Part shown: in pieces, positions 17,915 to 25,944 of the stretch | How the letters are laid out: every line of letters starts with the position of its first letter | Position numbering within the stretch: position 1 is the stretch's first letter | NCBI RefSeq assembly: GCF_000402035.1 | Contig: NC_021287.1 | Coordinates: forward strand, 2,914,001-2,978,000 | DNA: 64,000 bases | Direction of reading: 5' to 3' | Source of the DNA: Caballeronia insecticola | Lineage (GTDB): Bacteria; Pseudomonadota; Gammaproteobacteria; Burkholderiales; Burkholderiaceae | The notes under the pieces: model-generated | Told to the model about the DNA's origin: nothing | The model's database searches: none | The model's input: the letters and a program-made list of their open reading frames with translations, nothing else | Translations under genes and position numbers: made by a program

Positions 17915-18205
17915 TCAGCGGCCTGTGGACCCGCAGCTTCCCGGACAAGGCGCGGGCAGCACCGGGCGCGCCACGGCGGGTGCAGGCCGGCCCGAAGCCG
18001 TCTTGCGCCGCTGCCGGTTCTCGAACCATCCCATGCCGAGCACCGCGAACGATCCGCCCGGCAGCAGAAAGACGATCAGATACAACGCGAGTCTCCACGA
18101 ATTCAGCTTCGGCGGAACGAAGTGACGGGAAGCGTTGGCGATCATGCTGCTGACAGTGCCGAAACGTCGGCGGGCGGTGTGGGCGGTGCGGGAGAAGCGG
18201 GTCAT
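17915..18205 (-). CDS. Small hypothetical inner-membrane protein
   Basis: The 96-residue product has one clear membrane helix (LALYLIVFLLPGGSFAVLGMGWF, residues ~39-61) with a basic N-terminus and a Pro/Arg/Ala-rich C-terminal tail. A GAAGGA ribosome-binding site lies about 7 bp before the ATG, which supports expression. It is divergent from marR across the operator region and upstream of the OprM-type gene on the same strand, so it may be part of the efflux unit. I do not recognise a family. Confidence 0.6.
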   Translation of the reverse strand: MTRFSRTAHTARRRFGTVSSMIANASRHFVPPKLNSWRLALYLIVFLLPGGSFAVLGMGWFENRQRRKTASGRPAPAVARPVLPAPCPGSCGSTGR

Positions 18206-18287
18206 CGGATGGTCCTTCGGTGCGTCGGCGTACGACGCGGCTGGCGATCAGAACATGGTCTCGGGCGGCGCAATGAGCGCGTAACTC

Positions 18288-18316
18288 GTTGCATAGAATA
18301 ATATTGACTGTGCAAC
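18288..18316. promoter_or_regulatory. MarR-type operator in the divergent marR region
   Basis: The dyad GTTGCATAG-N11-CTGTGCAAC has 9-bp arms with one mismatch and an AT-rich centre, as expected for MarR dimers. It lies between the small membrane gene and marR and overlaps the -35 of the predicted marR promoter. Confidence 0.7.
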
Positions 18317-18332
18317 TACTTTTCAAGATACT
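18304..18332 (+). promoter_or_regulatory. Predicted marR promoter, -35 inside the operator
   Basis: TTGACT (18304-18309) is 17 bp from GATACT (18327-18332). The -35 hexamer lies within the inverted repeat, so binding of the MarR protein would block RNA polymerase; autorepression is inferred. Confidence 0.55.
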
Positions 18333-18415
18333 GCTGATTGCTTTTTCGCGTTTGTTGTCTTTGTGAAACGCGACGCAGTGTCGCAACCCCGCTTCATCCG
18401 CGAGACCCGAGTCGC

Positions 18416-18904
18416 ATGACCAGCGAACCGCTTTACGATCCGGCCACGATTCAGCTCGAAACGAGCCTTGGCTATTACCTCGCCCGTGCGCGCAACGCGC
18501 TCATCGCGCGGACCGACCAGGCGCTCAGGCCGCTCGATCTGACGTCGCAGCAAATCGGTGTGATGCTGATGCTCGCGTCGGGCCGGGCACGCACGCCGCT
18601 GGAGCTGTCGCGCGAGATGTCCTACGACAGCGGCTCCATGACGCGCATGCTCGACCGGCTCGAAAAGAAGGGCTTCGTGAACCGCACGAGGAGTGCCGCG
18701 GACCGGCGCATCGTGGAGTTGAGCCTGACGGAGCGCGGGCGCGACGCGGCCGGGCAGTTGCCGGTCATCGGCGCGGCGGTGCTCAACGAACAATTGCGCG
18801 GTTTTAGCCGCGCTGAACTGGATCTGCTGACCGGGATGCTGGCGCGGATCATCGACAATACGCCCGTGGCCGATTCCATCGGCTGCGCGCTGGACGACGA
18901 ATAA
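18416..18904 (+). CDS. MarR family transcriptional regulator (EmrR-like)
   Basis: The 162-residue winged-helix repressor has a dimerisation helix (IQLETSLGYYLARARNALIARTDQALRPLDLT), recognition helix region TPLELSREMSYDSGSMTRMLDRLEKKGFVNR and the wing DRRIVELSLTERGRD. It is of the EmrR/MarR class that senses lipophilic compounds and represses efflux genes. It sits directly upstream of the EmrB-type pump and divergent to the OprM-type gene. The ATG at 18416 fits the family N-terminus better than an upstream in-frame TTG. Confidence 0.93.
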   Translation: MTSEPLYDPATIQLETSLGYYLARARNALIARTDQALRPLDLTSQQIGVMLMLASGRARTPLELSREMSYDSGSMTRMLDRLEKKGFVNRTRSAADRRIVELSLTERGRDAAGQLPVIGAAVLNEQLRGFSRAELDLLTGMLARIIDNTPVADSIGCALDDE

Positions 18905-18919
18905 CGCTCATTAATCCGA

Positions 18920-18947
18920 CGAAATCGGCATTTTTGCGTCGATTTCG
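18920..18947. repeat. Inverted repeat between marR and emrB
   Basis: Arms CGAAATCG (18920-18927) and CGATTTCG (18940-18947) are perfect, with a 12-nt T-rich centre. It follows the marR stop by 15 bp and could attenuate or terminate transcription, or act as a binding site. Confidence 0.4.
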
Positions 18948-19030
18948 CTGTCTGGGCAGAGAATGCCGCGACAAGAAAAAGCTTGCGCGCGATGCGAGGC
19001 TGACCGCTTCGAATCCGCGCCGGAGAACGA

Positions 19031-20590
19031 ATGATGTCCACCACCGCGACCAACCCGCCGCCCGCCGCACCCATGCCGCTCACCGGCGGCATTCTCGCCC
19101 TGTTGACAATGGGCCTCGCGCTCGGCACCTTCATGGAGGTGCTCGACACGTCGATCGCGAACGTCGCCGTCCCGACCATCTCCGGCAATCTCGGCGTGGC
19201 GACGAGCGAAGGCACGTGGGTCATTTCGTCGTATTCGGTCGCGTCCGCGATTGCGGTGCCGCTGACCGGATGGCTCGCGCGGCGCGTCGGCGAAGTGAAG
19301 CTTTTCACGATCTCCGTGCTGCTGTTTTCGATTGCGTCGGCGCTCTGCGGCCTCGCTCACAACTTCGAGTCGCTGATCGCGTTCCGGCTGTTGCAGGGTC
19401 TCGTGTCCGGCCCGATGGTGCCGCTCTCGCAAACCATCCTGATGCGCAGTTATCCGCCGGAGAAGCGCGGTCTGGCGCTCGGTTTGTGGGCGATGACCGT
19501 GATCGTCGCGCCGATCTTCGGCCCCGTGATGGGCGGCTACATCACCGATAATTTCACCTGGCCGTGGATTTTCTATATCAACGTGCCGATCGGCGTGTTT
19601 TCGGCGGCGATCGCGTATTTTCTGCTGCGCGGCCACGAAACGAAGACGACGAAGCAGCGCATCGACGCCGTCGGGCTGTCGCTGCTGGTGATCGGCGTCG
19701 CGAGCCTGCAGATGATGCTCGACCTCGGCAAGGACCACGACTGGTTCAGCTCGAACTTCATCGTGACGCTGGCGATTGTCTCGGCGGTGTCGCTCGCGTT
19801 CATGTTCGCGTGGGAGTTGACGGAAAAGGAACCGGTCATCGACCTGTCGCTCTTTCGCGACCGCAATTTCGCGATGGGCGTGCTCATCACGTCGCTCGGT
19901 TTTCTGGCTTTTTTCGGCTCGGTCGTGGTGTTGCCACTGTGGCTCCAGACCGTGCTCGGCTACACGCCGTGGCTCGCGGGACTCGCCACCGCGCCCGTCG
20001 GCATTCTGGCGCTCGTGCTGTCGCCGCTGATCGGGCAGAACATGCATCGGATGAATCTGCGCGTGGTCGCGAGCTTCGCGTTTCTCACGTTCGCGTTCGT
20101 CTCGCACTGGAACTCGACCTTCACGCTCGATACGCCGTTCCACCAGATCATTTATCCGCGTCTGATTCAGGGCATCGGCGTCGCCTGCTTCTTCGTGCCG
20201 ATGACGACGATCACGCTCTCCAGCGTCTCCGACGAACGGCTCGCCGGCGCCGCGGGTCTGTCGAATTTTCTGCGGACGTTATCGGGCGCGATCGGCACGG
20301 CGGTCAGCACGACGTTCTGGGAAAACGACATGATCCGGCATCACGCGCGGCTCACCGAATCGGTGACGCCGTACTCGGCGGGCACGACGGCTTATACGGA
20401 TCTGCTCGCGGGACTCGGTTTGTCGGGACAGGCGCTCACGGCGCAACTGGATCGCGTGGTGTCGGCGCAGGCGTACATGATGTCGACCAACGACTTCTTC
20501 CGCATTTCCTACTACGCGTTTCTGGTGCTGGCCGTGATGGTCTGGCTGACGCGGCCGAAAAAAGGCGCGTCAGCCACGATGGGGCACTGA
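19031..20590 (+). CDS. emrB: DHA2 family (EmrB/QacA) MFS multidrug efflux pump
   Basis: The 519-residue inner-membrane drug:H+ antiporter has 14 predicted helices. Motifs: LDTSIANVAVPTISGNL (motif D1/TM1), GWLARRVGEVKLF (motif A), RLLQGLVSGPMVPLSQTILM (motif B) and LGLWAMTVIVAPIFGPVMGGYI (motif C). The EmrB-like large periplasmic loop between TM13 and TM14 is present (TESVTPYSAGTTAYTDLLAGLGL...). EmrB pumps normally work with an EmrA membrane-fusion protein, yet none is encoded between marR and this gene or nearby; it may be encoded elsewhere. Confidence 0.94.
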   Translation: MMSTTATNPPPAAPMPLTGGILALLTMGLALGTFMEVLDTSIANVAVPTISGNLGVATSEGTWVISSYSVASAIAVPLTGWLARRVGEVKLFTISVLLFSIASALCGLAHNFESLIAFRLLQGLVSGPMVPLSQTILMRSYPPEKRGLALGLWAMTVIVAPIFGPVMGGYITDNFTWPWIFYINVPIGVFSAAIAYFLLRGHETKTTKQRIDAVGLSLLVIGVASLQMMLDLGKDHDWFSSNFIVTLAIVSAVSLAFMFAWELTEKEPVIDLSLFRDRNFAMGVLITSLGFLAFFGSVVVLPLWLQTVLGYTPWLAGLATAPVGILALVLSPLIGQNMHRMNLRVVASFAFLTFAFVSHWNSTFTLDTPFHQIIYPRLIQGIGVACFFVPMTTITLSSVSDERLAGAAGLSNFLRTLSGAIGTAVSTTFWENDMIRHHARLTESVTPYSAGTTAYTDLLAGLGLSGQALTAQLDRVVSAQAYMMSTNDFFRISYYAFLVLAVMVWLTRPKKGASATMGH

Positions 20591-20601
20591 GGACGCAGAC
20601 G

Positions 20602-21153
20602 TTACTGCGGCGTGAGCGGCGTCACCGATTGCCCCGGCTGGCTGTCGAGGTTGAGCGGCACCGGCTGAGGAATCGGATTCACCTGCACGCCCGACGGCGC
20701 GGGAGCCTGCGTCGCTTGCGGCGTTGCCATCTGCCTGAGCGGCGGACCGTTGCGCACGAACTGCTTGAAGTCCGCGCCGGCCTGCCACGGATTCGGCTCG
20801 CAGCCGAGCGGGTTGTCGCAGTGCGCCGCGAAACCGATGGTCGCGGTGCCTTCGTTGGTGGGCGTCTTGGTGATCTGATAGGCGAGCGCGCGCTTGCCGC
20901 TCGACGGTCCCGCCGTCTGGATGATCGAATCCGTGATGGTCTGCAGCTTGTATTCCGAGTGATTCGTGACCCAGACCTGCGCGCGCGCCCACCACGCGTC
21001 GCATTCCGCCCGGCTCATGCACGTGAGCGGTTGGGTGGCCTGCTCCATCGTCGTGCTGCTGACCTGATCCTGCGTGACGCATCCGCCCAAGCCGCCCAAT
21101 AGCACGAGCGACGCAGCCCCCAGCGCGGCCGCGCCGACGAATTTCTTTGCCAT
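20602..21153 (-). CDS. Putative lipoprotein of unknown function
   Basis: The 183-residue product has a lipoprotein signal (MAKKFVGAAALGAASLVLL, lipobox LGGC). The mature part has Cys residues in CMSRAECDAWW and CDNPLGCEPNPW, which could form disulfides, and a Pro/Gln-rich tail. A GGGGGAA ribosome-binding site is present. It is convergent with emrB (11-bp gap). I recognise it only as a conserved-looking hypothetical lipoprotein. Confidence 0.8.
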   Translation of the reverse strand: MAKKFVGAAALGAASLVLLGGLGGCVTQDQVSSTTMEQATQPLTCMSRAECDAWWARAQVWVTNHSEYKLQTITDSIIQTAGPSSGKRALAYQITKTPTNEGTATIGFAAHCDNPLGCEPNPWQAGADFKQFVRNGPPLRQMATPQATQAPAPSGVQVNPIPQPVPLNLDSQPGQSVTPLTPQ

Positions 21154-21166
21154 TGTTCCCCCGATC

Positions 21167-21212
21167 GTCGCTAAGTTTGTCGCTACGTTTTGTCGATAAG
21201 TCGCTAATTTTT
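21167..21212. repeat. Four imperfect GTCGCTAA-type direct repeats upstream of the lipoprotein gene
   Basis: GTCGCTAAGTTT, GTCGCTACGTTTT, GTCGATAA and GTCGCTAATTTTT follow each other head to tail directly before the lipoprotein ribosome-binding site. They could be binding sites for a regulator or slipped-strand repeats in the promoter or leader. Confidence 0.6.
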
Positions 21213-21256
21213 GACTCGCCGAATCGGGCGATGTTTCGGCGCGTTTCCCTCTGTTG

Positions 21257-21280
21257 CAAAAGCCGGTAAGGCTTGCCGGC
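21257..21280 (-). terminator. Probable intrinsic terminator of gshA
   Basis: Read on the minus strand, a GCCGG...CCGGC stem with an AAG/CTT inner extension (21262-21280) is followed by TTTT. It is about 35 bp after the gshA stop. Confidence 0.5.
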
Positions 21281-21314
21281 GCTTCGTGGCGCCAGGAAGG
21301 AAAACCTTGCCTGC

Positions 21315-22934
21315 TCAGACGCTGGCGGCGTTCGCCTTGTAGACCTGATACGCGGCGACGAACGCGTCGAACGATTCGGAATCGCTGCGCTCGACTTCAG
21401 CCTGATCGACGAGCGATTTCGCCGCGAGCGCTTCCATCGTGCGTTCTTCTTCCGCCGACAGCGGCCGGGCGCGGAACGACTCGGCGTGCCGCGTGCTCAG
21501 TTCGAGCGCGAAATCATCGAAGGATTGGTGCTTCTCGCGCATGGTTTGCAGCACGCGCGCCGACGGCGTCAGCGACGCATCCGCAATACGCGGGCGCAGC
21601 GCGGCGAGCGTGCGCGTGTGATCGTCGCGGCCGTTGAGCGCATCGAGCGTTCGGGCGACGGGTTCGATCGCATCGAACAGTTCTTCGGCCCATTGCTGCA
21701 GCGACACGCTCGCGCCGTCGCGCCGCAGCGTGAGGCCCGGCTTGCGCCCTTCCTTGGCGACCGCGCTGAAGTTGCCGTTCGCTTCGATGTTCGCGTCGGG
21801 CGGCAAGAGCGGGCTGTCTTCGAGCGCGCAATAGAGCAGATAGGCGTCGAGAAAACGCGCGGTTTCGAGCGAAATGCCGGTCGGCTCGAACGGATCGATG
21901 TCGAGGCAGCGCACTTCGATGTACTGCACGCCGCGCTCGGACAACGCCTGTAGCGGACGCTCGCCCGAACGCGTAACGCGCTTCGGACGAATGGTCGAAT
22001 AGAACTCGTTTTCGATCTGCAGGACGTTGGTGTTGATCTGCACCCATTCGCCGTCGCGCTGCGTGCCGATGGCCTCATACGGCGCATACGGCTGGCTCAC
22101 GGCTTTCGCGAGGACGTCGAGATAGGCGTCGAGATTGTCGTAGCTCGGCAGCAGCGCCGCCTGCGCCGGATTGTTCGTGTAGCCGAGATCGCTCATGCGC
22201 AGGCTGGTCGCGTGCGGCAGATAGAACGTGTCGGCATCGAACGTTTCCAGCCGATGCGACTTGCCTTCCACAAAGCGCCTGTTCAAAGCCGGCGACGCGC
22301 CGAACAGATACATCAGGAGCCAGCTCGTGCGGCGGAAATTGCGGATAAGCGCGAAGTAACGTTCGGACTGAAATTCCGCGGCGCTCAGCGTGCTCGTGGG
22401 ATCGAGCGCCTGCCACGCGCGCCAGACATCTTCGTGCAGCGAGTAGTTGAAGTGAATGCCCGCGATGCATTGCATCGTGCGCCCGTAGCGCAGCGCGAGC
22501 CCGCGCCGGTACACGTGCTTCAGCATGCCGATATTCGAGGTGCCATACACGCCGAGCGGAATTTCGTCCTCGGGCGGCAGCGTGTTGGGCATCGAATCGT
22601 TCCAGAGCACCTCGTCGCCCATATGCGAAGAAGCAAAGCGATGCAGCACGTCGAGACTCGCCAGCGTGAGCGCGACGTCGGTTTCGGCGGGCGTGATCAG
22701 TTCGACCAGCGCCTCGGAATAATCGGTCGTGATGAGCGGATGCGTGAGCGCCGAGCCGAACGCGCGCGGATGCGGCGTCATCGCGAGTTTGCCCTGCGGC
22801 GTCACGCGTAAGCTTTCTTTCTCGATGCCGCGCAAGCCTTGACGCAACGCGTCGGCGTGCGGGCCGGACGCGAGCGCGGCAAGCCGGCGCGCGAAGGCGC
22901 CGGACTTGGGGTGAGCGGAATTCGTGTTTGCCAT
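21315..22934 (-). CDS. gshA: Glutamate-cysteine ligase
   Basis: The 539-residue enzyme of the gamma-proteobacterial (type 1) class makes gamma-glutamylcysteine, the first step of glutathione synthesis. Signatures: GLRGIEKESLRV (ATP/glutamate site), PHPRAFGSALTHPLITTDYSEALVELITP, DEVLWNDSMP, GIHFNYSL, LFGASPAL, YIEVRCLDIDPFEP and LDAYLLYCALEDSPLL. Length matches the family. It is monocistronic, flanked by a terminator and by the divergently spaced ada gene. Confidence 0.97.
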   Translation of the reverse strand: MANTNSAHPKSGAFARRLAALASGPHADALRQGLRGIEKESLRVTPQGKLAMTPHPRAFGSALTHPLITTDYSEALVELITPAETDVALTLASLDVLHRFASSHMGDEVLWNDSMPNTLPPEDEIPLGVYGTSNIGMLKHVYRRGLALRYGRTMQCIAGIHFNYSLHEDVWRAWQALDPTSTLSAAEFQSERYFALIRNFRRTSWLLMYLFGASPALNRRFVEGKSHRLETFDADTFYLPHATSLRMSDLGYTNNPAQAALLPSYDNLDAYLDVLAKAVSQPYAPYEAIGTQRDGEWVQINTNVLQIENEFYSTIRPKRVTRSGERPLQALSERGVQYIEVRCLDIDPFEPTGISLETARFLDAYLLYCALEDSPLLPPDANIEANGNFSAVAKEGRKPGLTLRRDGASVSLQQWAEELFDAIEPVARTLDALNGRDDHTRTLAALRPRIADASLTPSARVLQTMREKHQSFDDFALELSTRHAESFRARPLSAEEERTMEALAAKSLVDQAEVERSDSESFDAFVAAYQVYKANAASV

Positions 22935-23154
22935 TGAAGCGATCTGCGAGGAGCGCGAGCGATGTTCGGCCCGGTCGTATTTTTTAGGGTAGCGGGCACT
23001 TTAACATCTCGAAGTCACACGTGCTTGAGCCCAGAACCAGCAAGGTTTTGCGGGTTTTTCGGGGCATTCGCGGAAGGGGCGCGGATGGTTTGCAGGAAAG
23101 GAAACGGCGCGTCGGGCGGCGCGCCGGGCGTGATCGAAGACGACGCAACGCGCG

Positions 23155-24237
23155 CTATGCGACCTTATCGTCGGCGCGGCGCGTGCGCTCCGTGTCGAGC
23201 AGCGCTTCCTTGCGCGGCAGCCCCCAGCGATAGCCGGCGATCGCGCCATCCTTGCCGATCACGCGATGACACGGAATCGCGAGCGCCACCGGATTCGACG
23301 CACACGCGTTCGCCACGGCCCGCACCGCGCGCGGCGCGCCGAGCGATTCGGCGATCTCGCTGTAGCTGCGCGTCTGGCCGTACGGGATGCGCCGCAACGC
23401 GTCCCACACGCGCTGCTGGAAGGCGGTCGCGCCGATATCCAGCGGCAGGTCGAAGCGTTCGCGCGTGCCGTGCAGATACGCGCGAATCTGCGCGATGAAC
23501 GGCTCCATCTTCGCGGCATCTTCGAGGCGCTCCGCCTGCGCGAAATCGGCGGCAAGCTCTTCGACGAGCGCGGCGGCATCGTCGCCGAAAGCGATCTTGC
23601 AGACGCCCTTGTCGGTCGCTGCGACGAGCACCGTGCCGAGCGGCGTCGCGGCGCACGCGTAGCGCACGGTCAGGCCCGCGCCTCGTCGCCTGAACGCCGA
23701 CGGCGTCATGCCGAGTTCGGCGGGCACGGCTTCGTACATCCGCGACGGCGAGCCGAAACCGGCGTCGTGCGTCGCGCGCGTGACGTCGCGGCCGCGCTGC
23801 AACGCGTCGCGCAATGCGCCGGCGCGCCGGGCCGCCTGATACTGACGCGGCGAAATCCCGACGATCCGCGAGAACAGCCGCTGCAAATGGAACGGGCTGA
23901 CGTGCACGGCGTCGCTCAATTGCGCGAGCGTCATGCGCTGCTGCGGATCGGCGTCGAGCACCTTGCAGGCGCGCTCGACGATCGCCAGTTCGCGCGGCAG
24001 GCTCGTCGGCTGGCAGCGCTTGCATGCGCGGTAGCCGGCTTGTTCGGCGGCATCGGTGGTGCCGAAAAATTCGACGTTCTCGCGACGCGGCGCCCGCGAC
24101 GCACACGACGGCCGGCAGAACACGCCCGTCGTGCGCACGGCGAAGAAGAAGGCGCCGTCGGCACGCCCGTCGCGCTCGACAACGGCCTGCCAGCGGATTT
24201 CATCGGTGGTGAAAATGGGGTCTGCTTCGGTTTTCAT
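23155..24237 (-). CDS. ada: Ada: bifunctional O6-methylguanine methyltransferase / adaptive-response regulator
   Basis: The 360-residue protein has three parts. The N-terminal Zn domain has the methylphosphotriester-acceptor set C41-C45-C72-C75 (VFCRPSC, YRACKRC). An AraC-type HTH follows (LAQLSDAVHVSPFHLQRLFSRIVGISPRQYQAAR). The C-terminal methyltransferase has the active site IPCHRVIG (acceptor Cys323) and GYRWGLPRKEALLDTE. It repairs alkylated DNA and, once methylated, activates its regulon. The ATG at 24237 has a GAGG ribosome-binding site; an upstream start is not needed. Confidence 0.96.
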   Translation of the reverse strand: MKTEADPIFTTDEIRWQAVVERDGRADGAFFFAVRTTGVFCRPSCASRAPRRENVEFFGTTDAAEQAGYRACKRCQPTSLPRELAIVERACKVLDADPQQRMTLAQLSDAVHVSPFHLQRLFSRIVGISPRQYQAARRAGALRDALQRGRDVTRATHDAGFGSPSRMYEAVPAELGMTPSAFRRRGAGLTVRYACAATPLGTVLVAATDKGVCKIAFGDDAAALVEELAADFAQAERLEDAAKMEPFIAQIRAYLHGTRERFDLPLDIGATAFQQRVWDALRRIPYGQTRSYSEIAESLGAPRAVRAVANACASNPVALAIPCHRVIGKDGAIAGYRWGLPRKEALLDTERTRRADDKVA

Positions 24238-24391
24238 GACGACCTCGACGGCTCGTGGGGATGCGACCAATGTAGAGCCGTGCAGACGAGGTTACGCGCC
24301 GTTTCTTGCGGTGTCATCGGCGAGAGCAATGCGAAAGGAAACGCACAGATGCGACAGAATCACGCCATAGGGGTTTTTACTAAAAAATCTA

Positions 24392-24420
24392 TTGCGTCGC
24401 GTCAACAGGCTGAGTATTAT
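24392..24420 (+). promoter_or_regulatory. Predicted promoter of the CU-rich small RNA
   Basis: TTGCGT (24392-24397) is exactly 17 bp from TATTAT (24415-24420). A GGGTTTTTAC word lies just upstream at 24371-24380 and recurs at 59095. Confidence 0.6.
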
Positions 24421-24426
24421 AGGAAC

Positions 24427-24488
24427 TGTCTCCTCCATGTCTCCTCCTGATATGGATTCAGCCCGCCAACTAGGCGGGCTTTTTTTTG
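24427..24488 (+). ncRNA. Candidate trans-acting small RNA with two CUCCUCC motifs
   Basis: The predicted ~62-nt transcript starts about 7 nt after a good -10 and ends in a strong terminator. It has no open frame. It carries CTCCTCC twice (24430-24436 and 24441-24447), the complement of a Shine-Dalgarno sequence. The second copy lies in the loop of a small stem, TCCAT/ATGGA (24434-24438, 24452-24456). Such CU-rich loops are typical of Hfq- or antisense-type RNAs that block translation starts. It lies in the ada-hslU gap on the strand opposite to both. Expression is inferred from sequence only. Confidence 0.6.
24461..24488 (+). terminator. Intrinsic terminator of the small RNA
   Basis: GCCCGCC-AACTA-GGCGGGC (24461-24479) is a perfect 7-bp stem followed by eight T. 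No plus-strand protein gene lies upstream of it, which is what points to a small RNA. Confidence 0.85.
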
Positions 24489-24524
24489 GCCTTTTTTTTG
24501 GCGCTAAATCTACGCCGCGGACAT

Positions 24525-24551
24525 AAAAAAACCGAGCCTCGCGGCCCGGTT
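24525..24551 (-). terminator. Intrinsic terminator of the hslVU operon
   Basis: On the minus strand ACCGGGCC-GCGA-GGCTCGGT (one G-U pair) is followed by seven T. It lies about 40 bp after the hslU stop. Confidence 0.8.
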
Positions 24552-24592
24552 CTTTATTGTGACGCCAACTTTTTCGGCCCGAAGCCCGAAAA

Positions 24593-25933
24593 TCAGAGCA
24601 CGTAGCGCGAAAGATCCTCGTCCTCGGCCACTTCGCCCAGCGCGCGATCCACATACGCCGCGTCAATCCGCACGGGCTGGCCCGTGTGATTGCCCGCCGC
24701 GAACGACACTTCCTCCAGCAACTTCTCGATGACGGTATAGAGCCGCCGCGCGCCGATATTCTCAGTCTTCTCGTTCACCGAGTAGGCGACTTCCGCGAGA
24801 CGCCGGATGCCGTCGTCGGCGAAATCGAGTTCGACGCCTTCGGTCGCGAGCAGCGCCTTGTATTGCTTGACGAGGCTCGCGTCGGTGGAATTCAGGATCG
24901 CCTCGAAGTCTTCGACGGACAGCGAGTCGAGTTCCACGCGAATCGGGAAACGCCCTTGCAGCTCGGGAATCAGGTCGCTCGGCTTGGAGAGGTGAAACGC
25001 GCCGCTCGCGATGAACAGGATGTGATCGGTCTTGATCATCCCGTACTTCGTGTTGATGGTCGTGCCTTCGACCAGCGGCAGCAGATCGCGCTGCACGCCC
25101 GCGCGCGACACTTCGGCGCCGCCCGCCTCGCTGCGCGACGCGATCTTGTCGATTTCGTCCAGAAACACGATGCCGTTCTGCTCGACGTTCTGCACGGCCT
25201 TGGTCTTGACCTCTTCGTCGTTGAGCATCTTGCCGGCTTCTTCATCGGTGAGGAGCTTGAGCGCCTCCTTGACCTTCACCTTGCGATGCGTCTTCTTGCC
25301 GCCGCCGATGTTCGCGAACATCGAACGGATCTGCTCGGTCATGTCTTCCATGCCCGGCGGCCCCATGATGTCCATGCCGGACTGCGGCATTTCGATGTCG
25401 AGTTCGATGTCCTTGTCGTCCAGCGCGCCTTCGCGCAGACGCTTGCGGAAGGTCTGACGCGTGGCGTTGTCGCCGTCGCTGCCGCCCGCCTCGGACGCGC
25501 CGAAACCGACCGGACGCGCCGTCGGCAACAGGATGTCGAGAATGCGGTCTTCGGCGCGGTCTTCAGCCTTGGTGCGCACTTTCTTCATCTCGGATTCGCG
25601 CGTCTGCTTGACGGAAATCTCGATCAGATCGCGCACGATGCTGTCGACGTCGCGGCCCACGTAGCCCACTTCGGTGAACTTGGTCGCTTCGATCTTAATG
25701 AACGGCGCGTCCGCGAGCTTGGCGAGACGCCGCGCGATTTCGGTCTTGCCGACGCCCGTCGGCCCGATCATCAGAATGTTCTTCGGCGTGATTTCCTGAC
25801 GCAGCGGCTCGGCAACCTGCTGACGGCGCCAGCGGTTGCGCAGCGCGACGGCCACAGCCTTTTTCGCGCGCTTCTGGCCGATGATGTGCTTGTCGAGTTC
25901 GGAGACGATCTCGGAGGGAGTCATGGTGGTCAT
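24593..25933 (-). CDS. hslU: ATP-dependent protease ATPase subunit HslU (ClpY)
   Basis: The 446-residue AAA+ unfoldase starts [20 protein letters not shown]. It has Walker [10 protein letters not shown], the pore motif GYVGRD, an intermediate I-domain (~110-240, acidic and Met-rich), Walker [11 protein letters not shown], the sensor-2 region [17 protein letters not shown] and the conserved C-terminal LSRYVL that docks into HslV. It forms hexamers on the HslV dodecamer. The ATG at 25933 lies 11 bp after the hslV stop in the same operon. Confidence 0.98.
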   Translation of the reverse strand: MTTMTPSEIVSELDKHIIGQKRAKKAVAVALRNRWRRQQVAEPLRQEITPKNILMIGPTGVGKTEIARRLAKLADAPFIKIEATKFTEVGYVGRDVDSIVRDLIEISVKQTRESEMKKVRTKAEDRAEDRILDILLPTARPVGFGASEAGGSDGDNATRQTFRKRLREGALDDKDIELDIEMPQSGMDIMGPPGMEDMTEQIRSMFANIGGGKKTHRKVKVKEALKLLTDEEAGKMLNDEEVKTKAVQNVEQNGIVFLDEIDKIASRSEAGGAEVSRAGVQRDLLPLVEGTTINTKYGMIKTDHILFIASGAFHLSKPSDLIPELQGRFPIRVELDSLSVEDFEAILNSTDASLVKQYKALLATEGVELDFADDGIRRLAEVAYSVNEKTENIGARRLYTVIEKLLEEVSFAAGNHTGQPVRIDAAYVDRALGEVAEDEDLSRYVL

Positions 25934-25944
25934 CGCGGTTTCCT

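Larger units (their letters stand above)
24238..24592. other. Intergenic region ada-hslU with a candidate small RNA
   Basis: No protein gene is visible. The region holds, on the plus strand, a promoter, a short CU-rich transcript and a terminator (24392-24488) and, on the minus strand, the hslU terminator (24525-24551). Confidence 0.7.

Noticed and set aside
17975..18050. tRNA-like sequence (GGTTCTCGAACC)
   Set aside because: The T-arm-like palindrome stands alone; no acceptor, D or anticodon arms can be formed around it.
19564..21102. 512-codon plus-strand frame overlapping emrB and the lipoprotein gene
   Set aside because: Arg-rich shadow in another frame of emrB that reads antisense through the lipoprotein gene.
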